Shown here one piece after another: positions 53,601 to 62,069 of a stretch of 64,000 bases of DNA (its first letter is position 1; every line of letters starts with the position of its first letter). The notes beneath the pieces are model-generated. The model made no database searches and had not been told where the DNA came from. It saw only the letters and a list, made by a program, of their open reading frames with translations. This DNA is from Abyssalbus ytuae (GTDB taxonomy: Bacteria > Bacteroidota > Bacteroidia > Flavobacteriales > Flavobacteriaceae). Both the position numbers and the translations under genes were made by a program. The stretch is taken from assembly GCF_022807975.1 (NCBI RefSeq), contig NZ_CP094358.1, positions 3,720,001 to 3,784,000 of the forward strand, given 5' to 3'.

Positions 53601-53800
53601 TTAACTTTGGAAACCTTTTAAATTCCGATTGGGGAGTTATTCAACAACCTAATAATTTAAACCCGTTATCAGTGAATGTAGATCCTGATACGAATGTTCC
53701 GACATATACATTTAATCCGGATTTAAAGAAAACATTCGGATATGATTCCAGTCTTGCCTCAAGATGGCAGGCACAGTTTGGAATAAGATACATTTTCTAA
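50612..53800 (+). CDS. TonB-dependent outer-membrane receptor, Oar-like with CarboxypepD-reg N-terminus
   Basis: This 1062-residue protein has a signal peptide (LLFFLLTFFAAISMAYSQ) and an N-terminal carboxypeptidase-regulatory-like domain (about 25-112: IKGLVADSQGEPLPGANI). A plug domain follows (about 125-250: NQFNNFSLDGAIFNNPFGLD, in part SLDGAIFNN), then a large beta-barrel that ends in an aromatic residue (FGIRYIF), as outer-membrane barrels do. It resembles the Oar-like TonB receptors that lack a SusD partner. It is not next to a SusD gene, so an oligosaccharide ligand is not implied. Its own strong terminator follows. Confidence 0.9.
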   Translation: MRKLLFFLLTFFAAISMAYSQVTTSNIKGLVADSQGEPLPGANIIAVHTPTGTNYGVVTNFDGRYNLLNLRVGGPYNITVSYIGFQTQQFDNVFLELGKTFTLDVVLAEDTQELDAVIITGDSSGTFGGDRTGAETSVGRRELTRLPTISRSAQDFTRLEPSASGGSFAGRNDQFNNFSLDGAIFNNPFGLDAATPGGQTDAQPISLDAIEQIQVSIAPYDVTQSGFTGASVNAVTKSGTNEFHGTMYGFYRNEDLTGGKIKGEDVTKPDLKQNQYGLSIGGPIVKNKLFFFANFERDERTDLGTNGWVPNTGSGAVNESRVLESDLIAVQNALAALGYDTGRYEGFTYGAESTKGIFKLDWNINDKNRVAVIYNFLNASKEKPAHPTAIGARGPSFSTLQFENSGYEINNNIQSFQLELNSTITDNVVNKLQIGYTHFDDFRKPFSTPAPVITIQDGNDSNYIIAGHEPFSINNKLDQKVFQITNNMNIFRGNHTYTVGFSFEKFQFDNSFNLTNYESFNFGIFPYYGLFAPYPSVQEFLDNAAPGGVVDQYLTATQNAYNAFNAAGEGNDGGWKLSETNVGQLAFYLQDEWNVTEDFKLTYGIRFDKPLYFDTAQKIREFIDTDNGATRDNSILYFDPETGEDVTLDSTILPDNDILVSPRLGFNWDLKGENITQLRGGTGLFTGRLPFVWIGNQVSGADDGFFQIVDKDFKFPQVWRTNLGVDHKFENNIIVSADVSFTKDLNAAHVQNWGLRNPSETLNAPGDNRPVYAETDKIYPSEGSDPINAYVFTNSDKGRVWNATVKAQKTFSNGIYASLAYNYLNAKEVNSIEAEITGDAFDFNPIVGNANNDVLSYSKYGDTHRFVGVASKQFKYGGDKWATTISTFFEYAQGGRFNYTYGGNINNDSSGQNNDLIYIPTAEEVTQMQFSGPGQAEAFEAYIQQDDYLNDNRGSYMERYGALSPWRSRWDVKVLQDFNFKVAEGKIHTIELSIDVLNFGNLLNSDWGVIQQPNNLNPLSVNVDPDTNVPTYTFNPDLKKTFGYDSSLASRWQAQFGIRYIF

Positions 53801-53802
53801 AC

Positions 53803-53841
53803 AATAATAAACCCTGATTAGTCAGGGTTTATTATTTTTGC
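53803..53841 (+). terminator. Strong terminator after the Oar-like receptor
   Basis: The 15-bp stem aataataaaccctga/tcagggtttattatt with a ttag loop (53803-53836) is followed by ttttg. It starts 3 bp after the stop codon. Confidence 0.9.
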
Positions 53842-53843
53842 AG

Positions 53844-53868
53844 TTCCCACGAGAGTGGGAATCTTTTT
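53844..53868 (+). terminator. Second hairpin with T run, possible dispersed repeat
   Basis: The stem ttcccac/gtgggaa with a gaga loop (53844-53861) is followed by tcttttttt. It lies 7 bp behind the first terminator and could be a backup terminator or part of a repeated intergenic element. The next gene starts 25 bp further on. Confidence 0.7.
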
Positions 53869-53892
53869 TTGTAATAACAGGATTTTTTTTAA

Positions 53893-54363
53893 ATGAAATA
53901 TACACGCTTAACTAAAGAGCAATTTGAAGAATTGCATCAGGAATTTATTAATTTCCTGGCAACACAATCAATAACTGCAGATGAATGGAAGGATATAAAA
54001 GAAAATAAACCTCATGTTGCCGAACAGGAACTGGACGTCTTTAGTGATTTAATATGGGAAGGTGTTCTGGGAAAAATTGAATATCTCGAAAATATTTCGA
54101 CAGATCAAATGCATCTTTTTTATCTGTCTCATAGTATAATGAAACTAATAGCAATCAGGGTTTCACAACCCGGTATAGATTTAACTACTAAAAAAGGATT
54201 TGATTGGTTTAAGCAAAATTTCAGGACGGATGCCGTAGAAATAATGGTTGCTTCAAAAGATTATTCCGAGGACAAAAACCTTGATAAATTTCAGCTTATA
54301 GAAAAAGGAGCTGTTATTACCAAAGGTGAATTGTACAGGTGGTTTGAAGAAATCCTTCCCTGA
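53893..54363 (+). CDS. Conserved flavobacterial protein, likely DUF6495
   Basis: This 156-residue protein has no signal sequence and an acidic, mostly helical make-up. It opens MKYTRLTKEQFEELHQEFINF (in part LTKEQFEELHQEF) and contains ITADEWKDIKENKP and GFDWFKQNFRTDAVEIMV. I recognise this pattern from small proteins of Flavobacteriaceae, to which the DUF6495 name probably applies, though from memory only. No catalytic motif is present. The context (an outer-membrane receptor before, hisS after) gives no clue, and its function is unknown. Confidence 0.65.
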   Translation: MKYTRLTKEQFEELHQEFINFLATQSITADEWKDIKENKPHVAEQELDVFSDLIWEGVLGKIEYLENISTDQMHLFYLSHSIMKLIAIRVSQPGIDLTTKKGFDWFKQNFRTDAVEIMVASKDYSEDKNLDKFQLIEKGAVITKGELYRWFEEILP

Positions 54364-54544
54364 GGTCTCAATAATAATCACTAATCTGTAAAACTTTTAA
54401 TATTTAGTAATAAAGTAAGATATTTGTTAATGCAAAGACATAAAAAATATCATTATCTCAAACATAGTAAGAAATCTCACTTTTTAACTTAATTTCATTG
54501 ATTTCTTACAAAATCGGATAAATTTTGTAATTCACAACTTAATA

Positions 54545-55933
54545 ATGGCACAAAAACCTTCAATACCTAAAGGAACACGAGACTTTACACCAACAGAAGT
54601 AGCTAAACGAAACTATATTATTTCTGTAATAAAAAAACATTTTGAAACTTTTGGTTTTCAACCCATAGAAACCCCAAGCTTTGAAAATTCCGAAACCTTG
54701 ATGGGTAAGTATGGAGACGAAGGAGACAGGCTTATTTTTAAGATATTAAATTCGGGAGATTTTCTGTCTAAAGTGACGGAAGATGTTTTACGGGAAAAGG
54801 ATTCTAATAAGTTAGCTTTAAAAATATCAGAAAAAGCCCTTCGCTATGATTTAACAGTACCTTTTGCACGCTATGTGGTAATGCACCAGAACGAAATTGA
54901 CTTTCCGTTTAAACGCTACCAGGTACAACCTGTATGGAGGGCCGACAGGCCTCAGAAAGGAAGGTTCAGGGAGTTCTATCAATGTGATGCCGATGTGGTC
55001 GGATCAGCTTCACTGTGGCAGGAAGTAGAGTTTATTCAGTTGTATGATACGGTTTTTTCCGATTTAAAAATAAACGGAGTCACTATCAAATTAAATAACC
55101 GTAAGATTTTATCAGGAATAGCAGAAGTTATTGGTGCTAAAGATAAATTGACAGATTTTACGGTTGCTCTAGATAAACTCGATAAAATCGGGGAAGAAGG
55201 AGTTAAAAAAGAAATGCTAAGCAAAGGTATTTCTGAAGAAGCTCTGGAAAAAGTTCAGCCTTTGTTTAAGTTTTCTGGTGATAATTTTGAAAAATTAAGC
55301 AAATTAAAACAACTCCTGGAAAAATCAGAAGAGGGGAAAAAGGGTATTGAAGAACTTGAATTTATAATAAGTAACTTAAATAATCTGGGTCTGAAAACTG
55401 CCAGGGTTGATGTAGATGTAACCCTTGCGCGTGGATTGAATTATTATACCGGGGCAATTATAGAAGTTGCTGCACCTGCTGAAGTAAAACTCGGCTCAAT
55501 AGGAGGAGGAGGCCGGTATGACGACCTTACCGGAATTTTTGGACTAAAAGATGTAAGTGGAGTGGGTATTTCATTTGGATTAGACAGAATTTATCTGGTG
55601 CTCGAAGAATTGAATCTTTTCCCTGAAACTGTCACAAAAAATCTGGATATATTGTTTATAAACTTTGGCGAAAAAGAAGCTTTTCAATCGTTAAAAACCA
55701 TTAATTCACTTCGTGAAAAAGGTTTAAAGGTTGAATTATATCCTGATGCGGCAAAAATGCAAAAGCAAATGAAGTACGCAAACAAGCGCAGTATTCCTTT
55801 TATTGTAATGATAGGAGAAAAGGAATTGGAAAACAATACTTTTGTGTTAAAGAATATGGTGTCCGGTGAGCAGACTACTTATAATTTTAAGGAAATTGAA
55901 GAAGTTTTTAATCAGGTAAACAACCAAGATTAG
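54545..55933 (+). CDS. hisS: Histidyl-tRNA synthetase
   Basis: This 462-residue class II aminoacyl-tRNA synthetase has motif 1 near [23 protein letters not shown] (in part), motif 2 in [20 protein letters not shown], and the histidine-specific [14 protein letters not shown]. Motif 3, [13 protein letters not shown] with [11 protein letters not shown], follows, then the C-terminal anticodon-binding alpha/beta domain (about 360-460). It charges tRNA-His. It is slightly longer than the Escherichia coli enzyme because of an insert of about 60 residues ([15 protein letters not shown]), as seen in a eukaryote-like subgroup found in Bacteroidota. Confidence 0.95.
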   Translation: MAQKPSIPKGTRDFTPTEVAKRNYIISVIKKHFETFGFQPIETPSFENSETLMGKYGDEGDRLIFKILNSGDFLSKVTEDVLREKDSNKLALKISEKALRYDLTVPFARYVVMHQNEIDFPFKRYQVQPVWRADRPQKGRFREFYQCDADVVGSASLWQEVEFIQLYDTVFSDLKINGVTIKLNNRKILSGIAEVIGAKDKLTDFTVALDKLDKIGEEGVKKEMLSKGISEEALEKVQPLFKFSGDNFEKLSKLKQLLEKSEEGKKGIEELEFIISNLNNLGLKTARVDVDVTLARGLNYYTGAIIEVAAPAEVKLGSIGGGGRYDDLTGIFGLKDVSGVGISFGLDRIYLVLEELNLFPETVTKNLDILFINFGEKEAFQSLKTINSLREKGLKVELYPDAAKMQKQMKYANKRSIPFIVMIGEKELENNTFVLKNMVSGEQTTYNFKEIEEVFNQVNNQD

Positions 55934-56014
55934 CCATAACGTTATTGTAAAAATCATAACAATTTTTAAGATTATAAATATCTTTTACTCAACTAAAACT
56001 AACCAATACTTAAA

Positions 56015-57385
56015 ATGAAATTTCCAAAAGATTTTGTGTGGGGTTCTGCCACATCATCTTATCAAATAGAAGGGGCGTGGAATGTTGACGGGCGGGGCCC
56101 TTCAATATGGGATGCTTTTTGCCAGATTCCCGGAAAAGTATTTAATAATGAGACCGGCAATGTGGCTTGCGACCATTATCATAAAATAAAGGAAGATGTT
56201 GTACTTATGAAAGCTATGGGGTTAAAAGCCTACAGGTTTTCTATTTCATGGTCAAGAATTTTACCACAGGGCAGAGGAGAGGTGAATGAGAAAGGGATTA
56301 AATTCTATTCAGATCTTATTGATGAATTACTTGCAAACAATATAGAACCGTGGGTTACTTTATATCACTGGGATTTACCTCTGGCTCTTCAGCTTGAAAT
56401 GGATGGATGGCTGAATAAAGATATATCTGATGTTTTTGCCGAATATGCACAAATATGTTTTGAGCACTTTGGCGATAGGGTAAAGCACTGGATTACTTTT
56501 AATGAAGCCTGGGTTGTGTCTATATTAGGTTATGGTCAGGGAGTTTTTGCCCCGGGCCGAATTTCTAATGCTGAACCTTACTTAGCCGGTCATCATATTT
56601 TAATAGCTCATGCAAAAGCAGTAAAATTATACAGGGAAAAATATCAGTTTTTACAAAAAGGAAAAATAGGTATTACCAACAATTGCGACTGGAGAGAACC
56701 ATTAACAAATAGCAAAGAGGACAAAGAAGCAGCTGAAAGAGCCCTAGAGTTTTTTTTGGCATGGTTTACTGATCCGATCTATTTTGGACATTATCCTAAA
56801 AGTATGGTTGAAAGGCTGGGTGAAAGATTACCGGAATTTACAAGGGAAGAGAAAGAAATGCTGATGGGTTCCACTGATTTTTTCGGGTTGAACCATTATA
56901 CTACCATGTTGGCTTCTGAGGCTAAGGAAGTTGAACAGGGATCGGTGTATGGTAACGGGGGATTGTCTGAAGATCAGGATGTAAACCTTTCTATGGATCC
57001 TGACTGGGAGCTTACTGAAATGAAATGGGCTGTTGTTCCCTGGGGATGTAGAAAACTGTTGGAATGGATATCGGAAAGATATAATTATCCGGAAATAATA
57101 ATTACTGAAAACGGTTGCGCATATGATGACAGATTGATAAATGGAGAAGTGAATGATATTAAAAGAGTAGAATTTTTTGAAGGCTATTTAAAAGAGTGCT
57201 CCAGGGCCATTGAAAAAGGGGTTAATTTAAAAGGTTATTTCATGTGGTCTTTTATGGATAATTTTGAGTGGGCTTCAGGATACAGCAAACGTTTTGGTGT
57301 GCATTATGTAGATTTCAATACACTAGAACGTACACCAAAAACATCTGCTATTTGGTTTGGAAACTTTATTCGTACTAATTCTTAA
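56015..57385 (+). CDS. GH1 beta-glucosidase
   Basis: This 456-residue protein lacks a signal peptide, so it is cytoplasmic. It has the GH1 N-terminal signature FPKDFVWGSATSSYQIEG. Acid/base E164 lies in WITFNEAW and nucleophile E365 in IITENGCAY. LYHWDLPLALQ is also typical. It hydrolyses beta-glucosides (perhaps cellobiose or other gluco-oligosaccharides) inside the cell. It stands apart from the PUL and is next to an AraC-like sensor gene, whose stop lies 6 bp from its own stop in the opposite direction. Confidence 0.94.
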   Translation: MKFPKDFVWGSATSSYQIEGAWNVDGRGPSIWDAFCQIPGKVFNNETGNVACDHYHKIKEDVVLMKAMGLKAYRFSISWSRILPQGRGEVNEKGIKFYSDLIDELLANNIEPWVTLYHWDLPLALQLEMDGWLNKDISDVFAEYAQICFEHFGDRVKHWITFNEAWVVSILGYGQGVFAPGRISNAEPYLAGHHILIAHAKAVKLYREKYQFLQKGKIGITNNCDWREPLTNSKEDKEAAERALEFFLAWFTDPIYFGHYPKSMVERLGERLPEFTREEKEMLMGSTDFFGLNHYTTMLASEAKEVEQGSVYGNGGLSEDQDVNLSMDPDWELTEMKWAVVPWGCRKLLEWISERYNYPEIIITENGCAYDDRLINGEVNDIKRVEFFEGYLKECSRAIEKGVNLKGYFMWSFMDNFEWASGYSKRFGVHYVDFNTLERTPKTSAIWFGNFIRTNS

Positions 57386-57391
57386 AGCTTT

Positions 57392-57928
57392 TTAATTGAG
57401 ATAAAATAAAGGAAGATCATTATCTAATTCTTTAAAATAATTTTCATCATTTTCTCTTAATAAGGATTTTGAGTGCAGGATTTCAAATAAAAAATTCTCA
57501 ATTAAGTTAATCCTGGATTTTAAAGTTTCACATCGGTAAATCTGGTATTCAATGCGTCTATATTCAATTCCAAAAATATCAGTTAATGCAGTATAAGAAT
57601 TCTTTAAATTTTCTTTTGTAATTAATGAAATATTTAGGGGTGATTGAGATCTTAAAATTACAAATATTAGTTTTACCTTTTCTTCAAAGTAATATGATAC
57701 TTCTTGATCGTATAATCCGTACACCCCACTTTTAGGTAGGTTGTGTTTTTTATCATCCTTATCAATTCTGTAACAATTATCTCCATAATTAAAAAAGAAT
57801 CCTGCTGTTTCTGAAAAATTTACTGTGTATTCTTTTGCTCCAAAAATTTGTTGTGATGTACCTTCAATTACTAAATAATCTTCAACATAATTCTGTAACC
57901 AACTTGTCGGGGTAACTAATGCAATCAT
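57392..57928 (-). CDS. AraC-type regulator sensor domain without its HTH (probably truncated)
   Basis: This 178-residue protein resembles the N-terminal ligand-sensing domain of AraC/XylS-like factors of the DUF6597 type. It opens TSWLQNYVEDYLVIEG, then has SGVYGLYDQ and, near the end, the linker-like TLKSRINLIENFLFEIL that in full regulators precedes two HTH motifs. The reading frame stops soon after, and the GH1 gene begins to overlap the expected HTH space. So the DNA-binding half is missing. It could be a remnant, or a stand-alone sensor that binds a partner. It ends 6 bp from the GH1 stop (convergent). Confidence 0.6.
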   Translation of the reverse strand: MIALVTPTSWLQNYVEDYLVIEGTSQQIFGAKEYTVNFSETAGFFFNYGDNCYRIDKDDKKHNLPKSGVYGLYDQEVSYYFEEKVKLIFVILRSQSPLNISLITKENLKNSYTALTDIFGIEYRRIEYQIYRCETLKSRINLIENFLFEILHSKSLLRENDENYFKELDNDLPLFYLN

Positions 57929-58047
57929 TTTAAAATTTTCCGAAAATTACTTAAAGCGTCAGGGCGAAGATTAATCAACTATTTGTTTCTTATTTTTTTG
58001 GTTAAAATGTATTATAAGACAGGTGAAATGCAAATTTTTGTTATAAA

Positions 58048-58078
58048 AAAAGCGATTCTATTTTAGCGAATCGCTTTT
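58048..58078 (-). terminator. Rho-independent terminator behind the 58124 gene
   Basis: The 11-bp stem aaaagcgattc/gaatcgctttt with a 9-base loop, with A/T runs on both sides. It can end minus-strand transcription from the 135-residue protein gene. Confidence 0.8.
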
Positions 58079-58123
58079 AACTTCCATAAAATTAAGGTTG
58101 AGTTCGAGGATGGTTATTTTTTA

Positions 58124-58531
58124 TTAGTCAGCAAATACAAGTGTTTTAATATCGTGCTGTACTAATCTTGTTTTTTCATGTTCATCTTTGTAAATAAATC
58201 GAATTTTTTTCTTCTCGTAATCAACTATCAAGTTATATTTATTACCCGAGTCACTAATAGCTTCGAAATTATAAGAACGATTTTTCTCGTCATATTTCTG
58301 TAATCTTGTTTTAAAGATAGAAAGACCGGACGAGGTGAAATGAGTCAAAAAAGTATAATTTTCATTAAACTCAAATGTTGTGCTGTTTTCTTCTTTATTT
58401 ACTATATCCCACTCATTTCTCAAATCACTCCAAACACCACATATCCTTTTTTCTGAAGAAATTTTAGTTTGCGCTTTTAAACTTGGACTCCATGCAAAAA
58501 TCAGGATAAATATTTTTAGTGTGTTCTTCAT
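58124..58531 (-). CDS. Small exported protein of unknown function
   Basis: This 135-residue protein has a signal peptide (TLKIFILIFAWSPSLKAQ) and a predicted beta-rich mature part. It includes CGVWSDLRNEWDIVNKE and FEFNENYTFLTHF, which recall the small lipocalin-like or 'DUF4488-like' proteins of Bacteroidota, but I cannot place it. There is one Cys and no catalytic motif. It is monocistronic, with a strong terminator. Confidence 0.6.
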   Translation of the reverse strand: MKNTLKIFILIFAWSPSLKAQTKISSEKRICGVWSDLRNEWDIVNKEENSTTFEFNENYTFLTHFTSSGLSIFKTRLQKYDEKNRSYNFEAISDSGNKYNLIVDYEKKKIRFIYKDEHEKTRLVQHDIKTLVFAD

Positions 58532-58822
58532 ATTGTATGCAGCTTAGGATTTGAAATTTTAAAAAGAAAGTTAGGTTAAATATTGTGTTTAAAATATACT
58601 TAATTAAGGTTCAAAGATTTAGGTTTTTAGCAGGTTTTATAGATCAATAACATAGGTTACGGATCAAATATATGTACAATAAAAACACCTAAGCTGTAAC
58701 ACAACTTCAAAATAGATATGGTAAAACCGTATTTTTAACTTTGGTTTAACAGTTGTGAAAGAATTTTCTAACCCTCGGTTTTCCTTTGAAAGAAATTATA
58801 GCAACTTTTTTTAAGGGTATTG

Positions 58823-59485
58823 CTAAAACTTAAAGAGGTCTTTAAGTTTTAAGTCGAGGTTTTTATTTAAACGGTTGCAAATTTTTAAAAAAGCAATTGC
58901 CGTTATAAAAGCATCGCCGGCAGCAGTATGTCGGTCAGAAACATCAATACTGAGTGTTTCGGCTATTTCATCAAGAGTATAACGTTTTTCTTTATCAATA
59001 AGATTAGAAGTAATGCGGCTTGCCCGATAAAGAACTCCGGTATCCAGGACTTTATTTTTTAAGCCAGGAAGTCCTAATCTTTTCATAGCATTGTCTATCA
59101 TGGTAATATCAAAATATGCATGATGAGCTACAATTACTGAATTACCGGCATATCTTAAAAACTTTTCAATTGCTTGTTCTTCAGATATGGTTTCAAAATT
59201 TTCATTATGTAGCAAACCGTGTATTTTAACCGACTCTGGATTGAATTTCTCTTGTTTTATATATACTTCAAAAGTATTGGAAACATCAATAATATTATTT
59301 TTTAAAGTAACAGCACCAATGCACAATATCCTGTCAGTTTTATAATCAAAACCAGTGGTTTCCGTATCTAAAACTATAAAAGTAGTATCCTGTATTTCTA
59401 CTGGATTTTTTCCCTGTAACGCTGCAGTATAATCAAGCCAGTAATCAGGTAGTTTTTTTTTGTGCTTATTGAATAACTTTAGCAT
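58823..59485 (-). CDS. DnaQ-like 3'-5' exonuclease
   Basis: This 220-residue DEDDh-type exonuclease shows ExoI in FIVLDTETTGFD, ExoII in VAHHAYFDITMIDNAM and ExoIII in DRHTAAGDAFITA. The DEDDh acidic set is intact. Its fold is that of the DNA polymerase III epsilon subunit, but no polymerase-binding tail is evident. It lies just downstream of the DUF294 nucleotidyltransferase-like gene. This pair is often found together across bacteria, though its joint job is unknown. A TAGATTTG -7-like site lies upstream (59532-59525). Confidence 0.88.
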   Translation of the reverse strand: MLKLFNKHKKKLPDYWLDYTAALQGKNPVEIQDTTFIVLDTETTGFDYKTDRILCIGAVTLKNNIIDVSNTFEVYIKQEKFNPESVKIHGLLHNENFETISEEQAIEKFLRYAGNSVIVAHHAYFDITMIDNAMKRLGLPGLKNKVLDTGVLYRASRITSNLIDKEKRYTLDEIAETLSIDVSDRHTAAGDAFITAIAFLKICNRLNKNLDLKLKDLFKF

Positions 59486-59605
59486 ATTGCTTTGTAGTTA
59501 ATTTAGTAAACTTACATTCAAAAACAAATCTAATATTAATATATTGTTCTTAATACTAAATAATTAACCGTTATATGTGGTCAATTTTCCTGTAGTAATT
59601 ATTTA

Positions 59606-61507
59606 TTATATAAGATGGCTTACTTTATACCTCAATTTTATTAGTTCCTGAACATCTTTTATGCTTTTAAAGCATCGTTTTAACTTCATTTTCTCTTCTT
59701 TGGAAAGAGTAGGAAGCTCAATATACCTGCCGCTGTCGTTGTGTAACAATCCTTGTTTCGTCCTGAATTTTAAAAGGGCCTTAGAGGCATAAGAACATGA
59801 AAGATAAAGTTCTTTGTTTTCAGGTTCCAGTTCTGCCATTTTTTCGAATCTTTCGGCAGTATTGTTTATGTTTTTAACCTTATGCGATAAAATTAATAAA
59901 CGACCGGCATCCGTTATAGGCATCAAAGCTCTCTTTTTGAGGTCAAAAAAATCTTTATATTGTCCGTCTTGCTCAACTAAAAACTGCCTAAAAAAACCAA
60001 GAGGCGAAGCACTGCGTATAGCACTTGCAGCCAGCATGGATAAAAATATTTGGTTATTGCCCGTTTGATTAAAAATATGTTGGGATAACTCATTGGTCAG
60101 CGATAATTCACCATAGGAAATATCAAAATCAAAAAATATAGAACATAATAATATTTCATCATCACCGGGCTCTAAGATCCATTTTGTGAACTGATCTTTC
60201 CATTCATTTAAACTTAAACACCATTTAGGATTTTTTGCCATCATTTCGGCAGGACAATATTCATATCCTATTGTATTAAGACGTTTGTTTATTTTTTTAG
60301 CCAGAAGCAAAAAATAGCTTCTTACTTCTTCAATATTTTCTTCTTTTACATTTTCAAATATAATCGCATTATCCTGGTCGGTTTGTAATAGCTGTTCTTT
60401 TCGTCCCTGACTGCCCAAAGACATCCATGAAAAATTTACCGGGGGAGGAGAATCCATTTTGTCAATACATCTTTCGATAACACGTTTTATGGAAGCATCA
60501 TTTAATTCGAAAATTATTTTTGAAATATGTGTTAAAGGAATATTTTGTTGAATATATCCTTTTAAAAGATAAGTAATCTTTTTTCTGATGTTTTTTAATT
60601 CTTTGGTACTATTAGCTCTTTTAATGGCTTTCATCAGTACTGACGGATTGTTTCCCTGTGTAACTACTATGTCGTGTTCTGATAAAACCCCTACAACTTC
60701 AGAATTGGGTGTTCCGTCTTCGGTAATGCATAAGTGGCTTATACGGTGTTTCATTAATGCAATTTGAGCCTGGGCAATGGTGATGCCTTTTGCATAGCAA
60801 ATAACGGGAGATGACATTATGTTAGATACGGTTGAACTGATAGACAGGTTACCGGTGGCAACACTTTCCCTAAAATCCTGATCAGTTACAATACCGATGG
60901 GTGAATTATTTTCTGTGATAATTACCGAACCAACATCATATTTGGTCATAAGTTTTGCTACGGTTTTTATTTGAGACCCTTTTGGGGCCGTAATCACATT
61001 CTTTACATATTTGGCGGGTTGTAATTCAAATAATTCATCAGAAGGCTTGGAATATAGTTTACTGCTCTGCTCTTTGGAATAAGGAGTTTGTGTATTGGTG
61101 GCAAACGTTTCAATTAAATAAACCCCAATATCAATATTTTTTTCTACAATGGGTTTAAATTTATCAATCGGTATACCATACAAAATAGTTTCTTCTTCGG
61201 TTATTGCATTTATTTCATAATTTTCTTTGGCAAATAAGGGACGAAGACCAAAAATATCACCTTCATCACACTTATCTATGGTTTCCAGCGTGTCATGCTG
61301 CATATTTTTTATTTCGACAGCTCCTTTGTGTACAACATAAAATTCTGCATGCCCTTCCTCTCCTATGTTAAAAATATTTTTTCCCTTATCCAGATAAATT
61401 ATTTTAACATGTTCGGCTATTTTTAAAAGTTGATCCTGTTGCAATAAATCAAAAGGGGGGTATCTTTTTAAAAAGTCGGCAACTCTTGCTGAAATTGTAT
61501 TTTTCAT
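59606..61507 (-). CDS. DUF294 nucleotidyltransferase-like protein with cNMP-binding and CBS domains
   Basis: The product has an N-terminal cyclic-nucleotide-binding domain (about 10-130), a pair of CBS domains (about 165-290, GSVIITENNSPIGIVTDQDF, in part IGIVTDQDFRE), a DUF294 nucleotidyltransferase-like domain with GSQGRKEQLLQTDQDNA (metal D-x-D) and a DUF294_C tail. Related to GlnD-type transferases, it may add or remove nucleotides in response to cAMP and adenosine ligands. ATG 61507 is favoured because it lies beyond the upstream Nudix stop (61515); the frame also allows 61531. It is the gene before the DnaQ-like exonuclease. Confidence 0.85.
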   Translation of the reverse strand: MKNTISARVADFLKRYPPFDLLQQDQLLKIAEHVKIIYLDKGKNIFNIGEEGHAEFYVVHKGAVEIKNMQHDTLETIDKCDEGDIFGLRPLFAKENYEINAITEEETILYGIPIDKFKPIVEKNIDIGVYLIETFATNTQTPYSKEQSSKLYSKPSDELFELQPAKYVKNVITAPKGSQIKTVAKLMTKYDVGSVIITENNSPIGIVTDQDFRESVATGNLSISSTVSNIMSSPVICYAKGITIAQAQIALMKHRISHLCITEDGTPNSEVVGVLSEHDIVVTQGNNPSVLMKAIKRANSTKELKNIRKKITYLLKGYIQQNIPLTHISKIIFELNDASIKRVIERCIDKMDSPPPVNFSWMSLGSQGRKEQLLQTDQDNAIIFENVKEENIEEVRSYFLLLAKKINKRLNTIGYEYCPAEMMAKNPKWCLSLNEWKDQFTKWILEPGDDEILLCSIFFDFDISYGELSLTNELSQHIFNQTGNNQIFLSMLAASAIRSASPLGFFRQFLVEQDGQYKDFFDLKKRALMPITDAGRLLILSHKVKNINNTAERFEKMAELEPENKELYLSCSYASKALLKFRTKQGLLHNDSGRYIELPTLSKEEKMKLKRCFKSIKDVQELIKLRYKVSHLI

Positions 61508-61514
61508 TGAATTT

Positions 61515-62063
61515 TTATAATTGTTTTTCAATTGAACCGAACAGCAATGTATAGTATGAATCTTCTTGTTTTACATAGGCTTTACAAGCCTCACTGTCAA
61601 GTAAATATTTTTTATATTTTGCGAGGGAGATGAGTTTGATTTCCTCGACTTCACTTTCCTGGATTTTTAATTTTTGAAGCGGAGTTTTTAATTCAGCAAT
61701 AAAAATGTGGTTGAATTCGCAGTCAGTTAAATTATCCTTATGCTTATGAATATTTTTATAGACGCCTATTTTTGTCAGGTTGGTTTCTTCAATATTCAGT
61801 CCTATTTCTTCTTTTACTTCTCTTATTGCACTTTGCACAATTTCTTCCCCTGCGCCAATATGGCCTGCTACAGAAACATCCCATAAGCCCGGGAATGTAT
61901 CTTTTGTAAAAGCCCTTTTCTGAATTAATAGTTTCCCGTTTTTAGTATAAAACCATACATGAATGGTAGGGTGAAACAGCCCTTTTTGGTGCGCAACAGA
62001 TTTTAAGGCTGTTTCACCGGTAGGTTTTCCGGATGAATCAAGGATGTCTATGTACTCATCCAT
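61515..62063 (-). CDS. Nudix hydrolase (YfcD/IDI-like)
   Basis: This 182-residue Nudix protein has a perfect Nudix box: G-x5-E-x7-REVKEE-x-G, spanning GHIGAGEE and SAIREVKEEIGL (about residues 67-89). The N-terminal DEYIDILDSSGKPTGE and the FHPTIHVWFYTKNG segments match YfcD-like members related to isopentenyl-diphosphate isomerases. It hydrolyses an unknown nucleoside diphosphate derivative or acts as an isomerase-like enzyme. It lies between the M42 peptidase and DUF294 genes, 6 bp after the former. Confidence 0.85.
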   Translation of the reverse strand: MDEYIDILDSSGKPTGETALKSVAHQKGLFHPTIHVWFYTKNGKLLIQKRAFTKDTFPGLWDVSVAGHIGAGEEIVQSAIREVKEEIGLNIEETNLTKIGVYKNIHKHKDNLTDCEFNHIFIAELKTPLQKLKIQESEVEEIKLISLAKYKKYLLDSEACKAYVKQEDSYYTLLFGSIEKQL

Positions 62064-62069
62064 ATTTAT

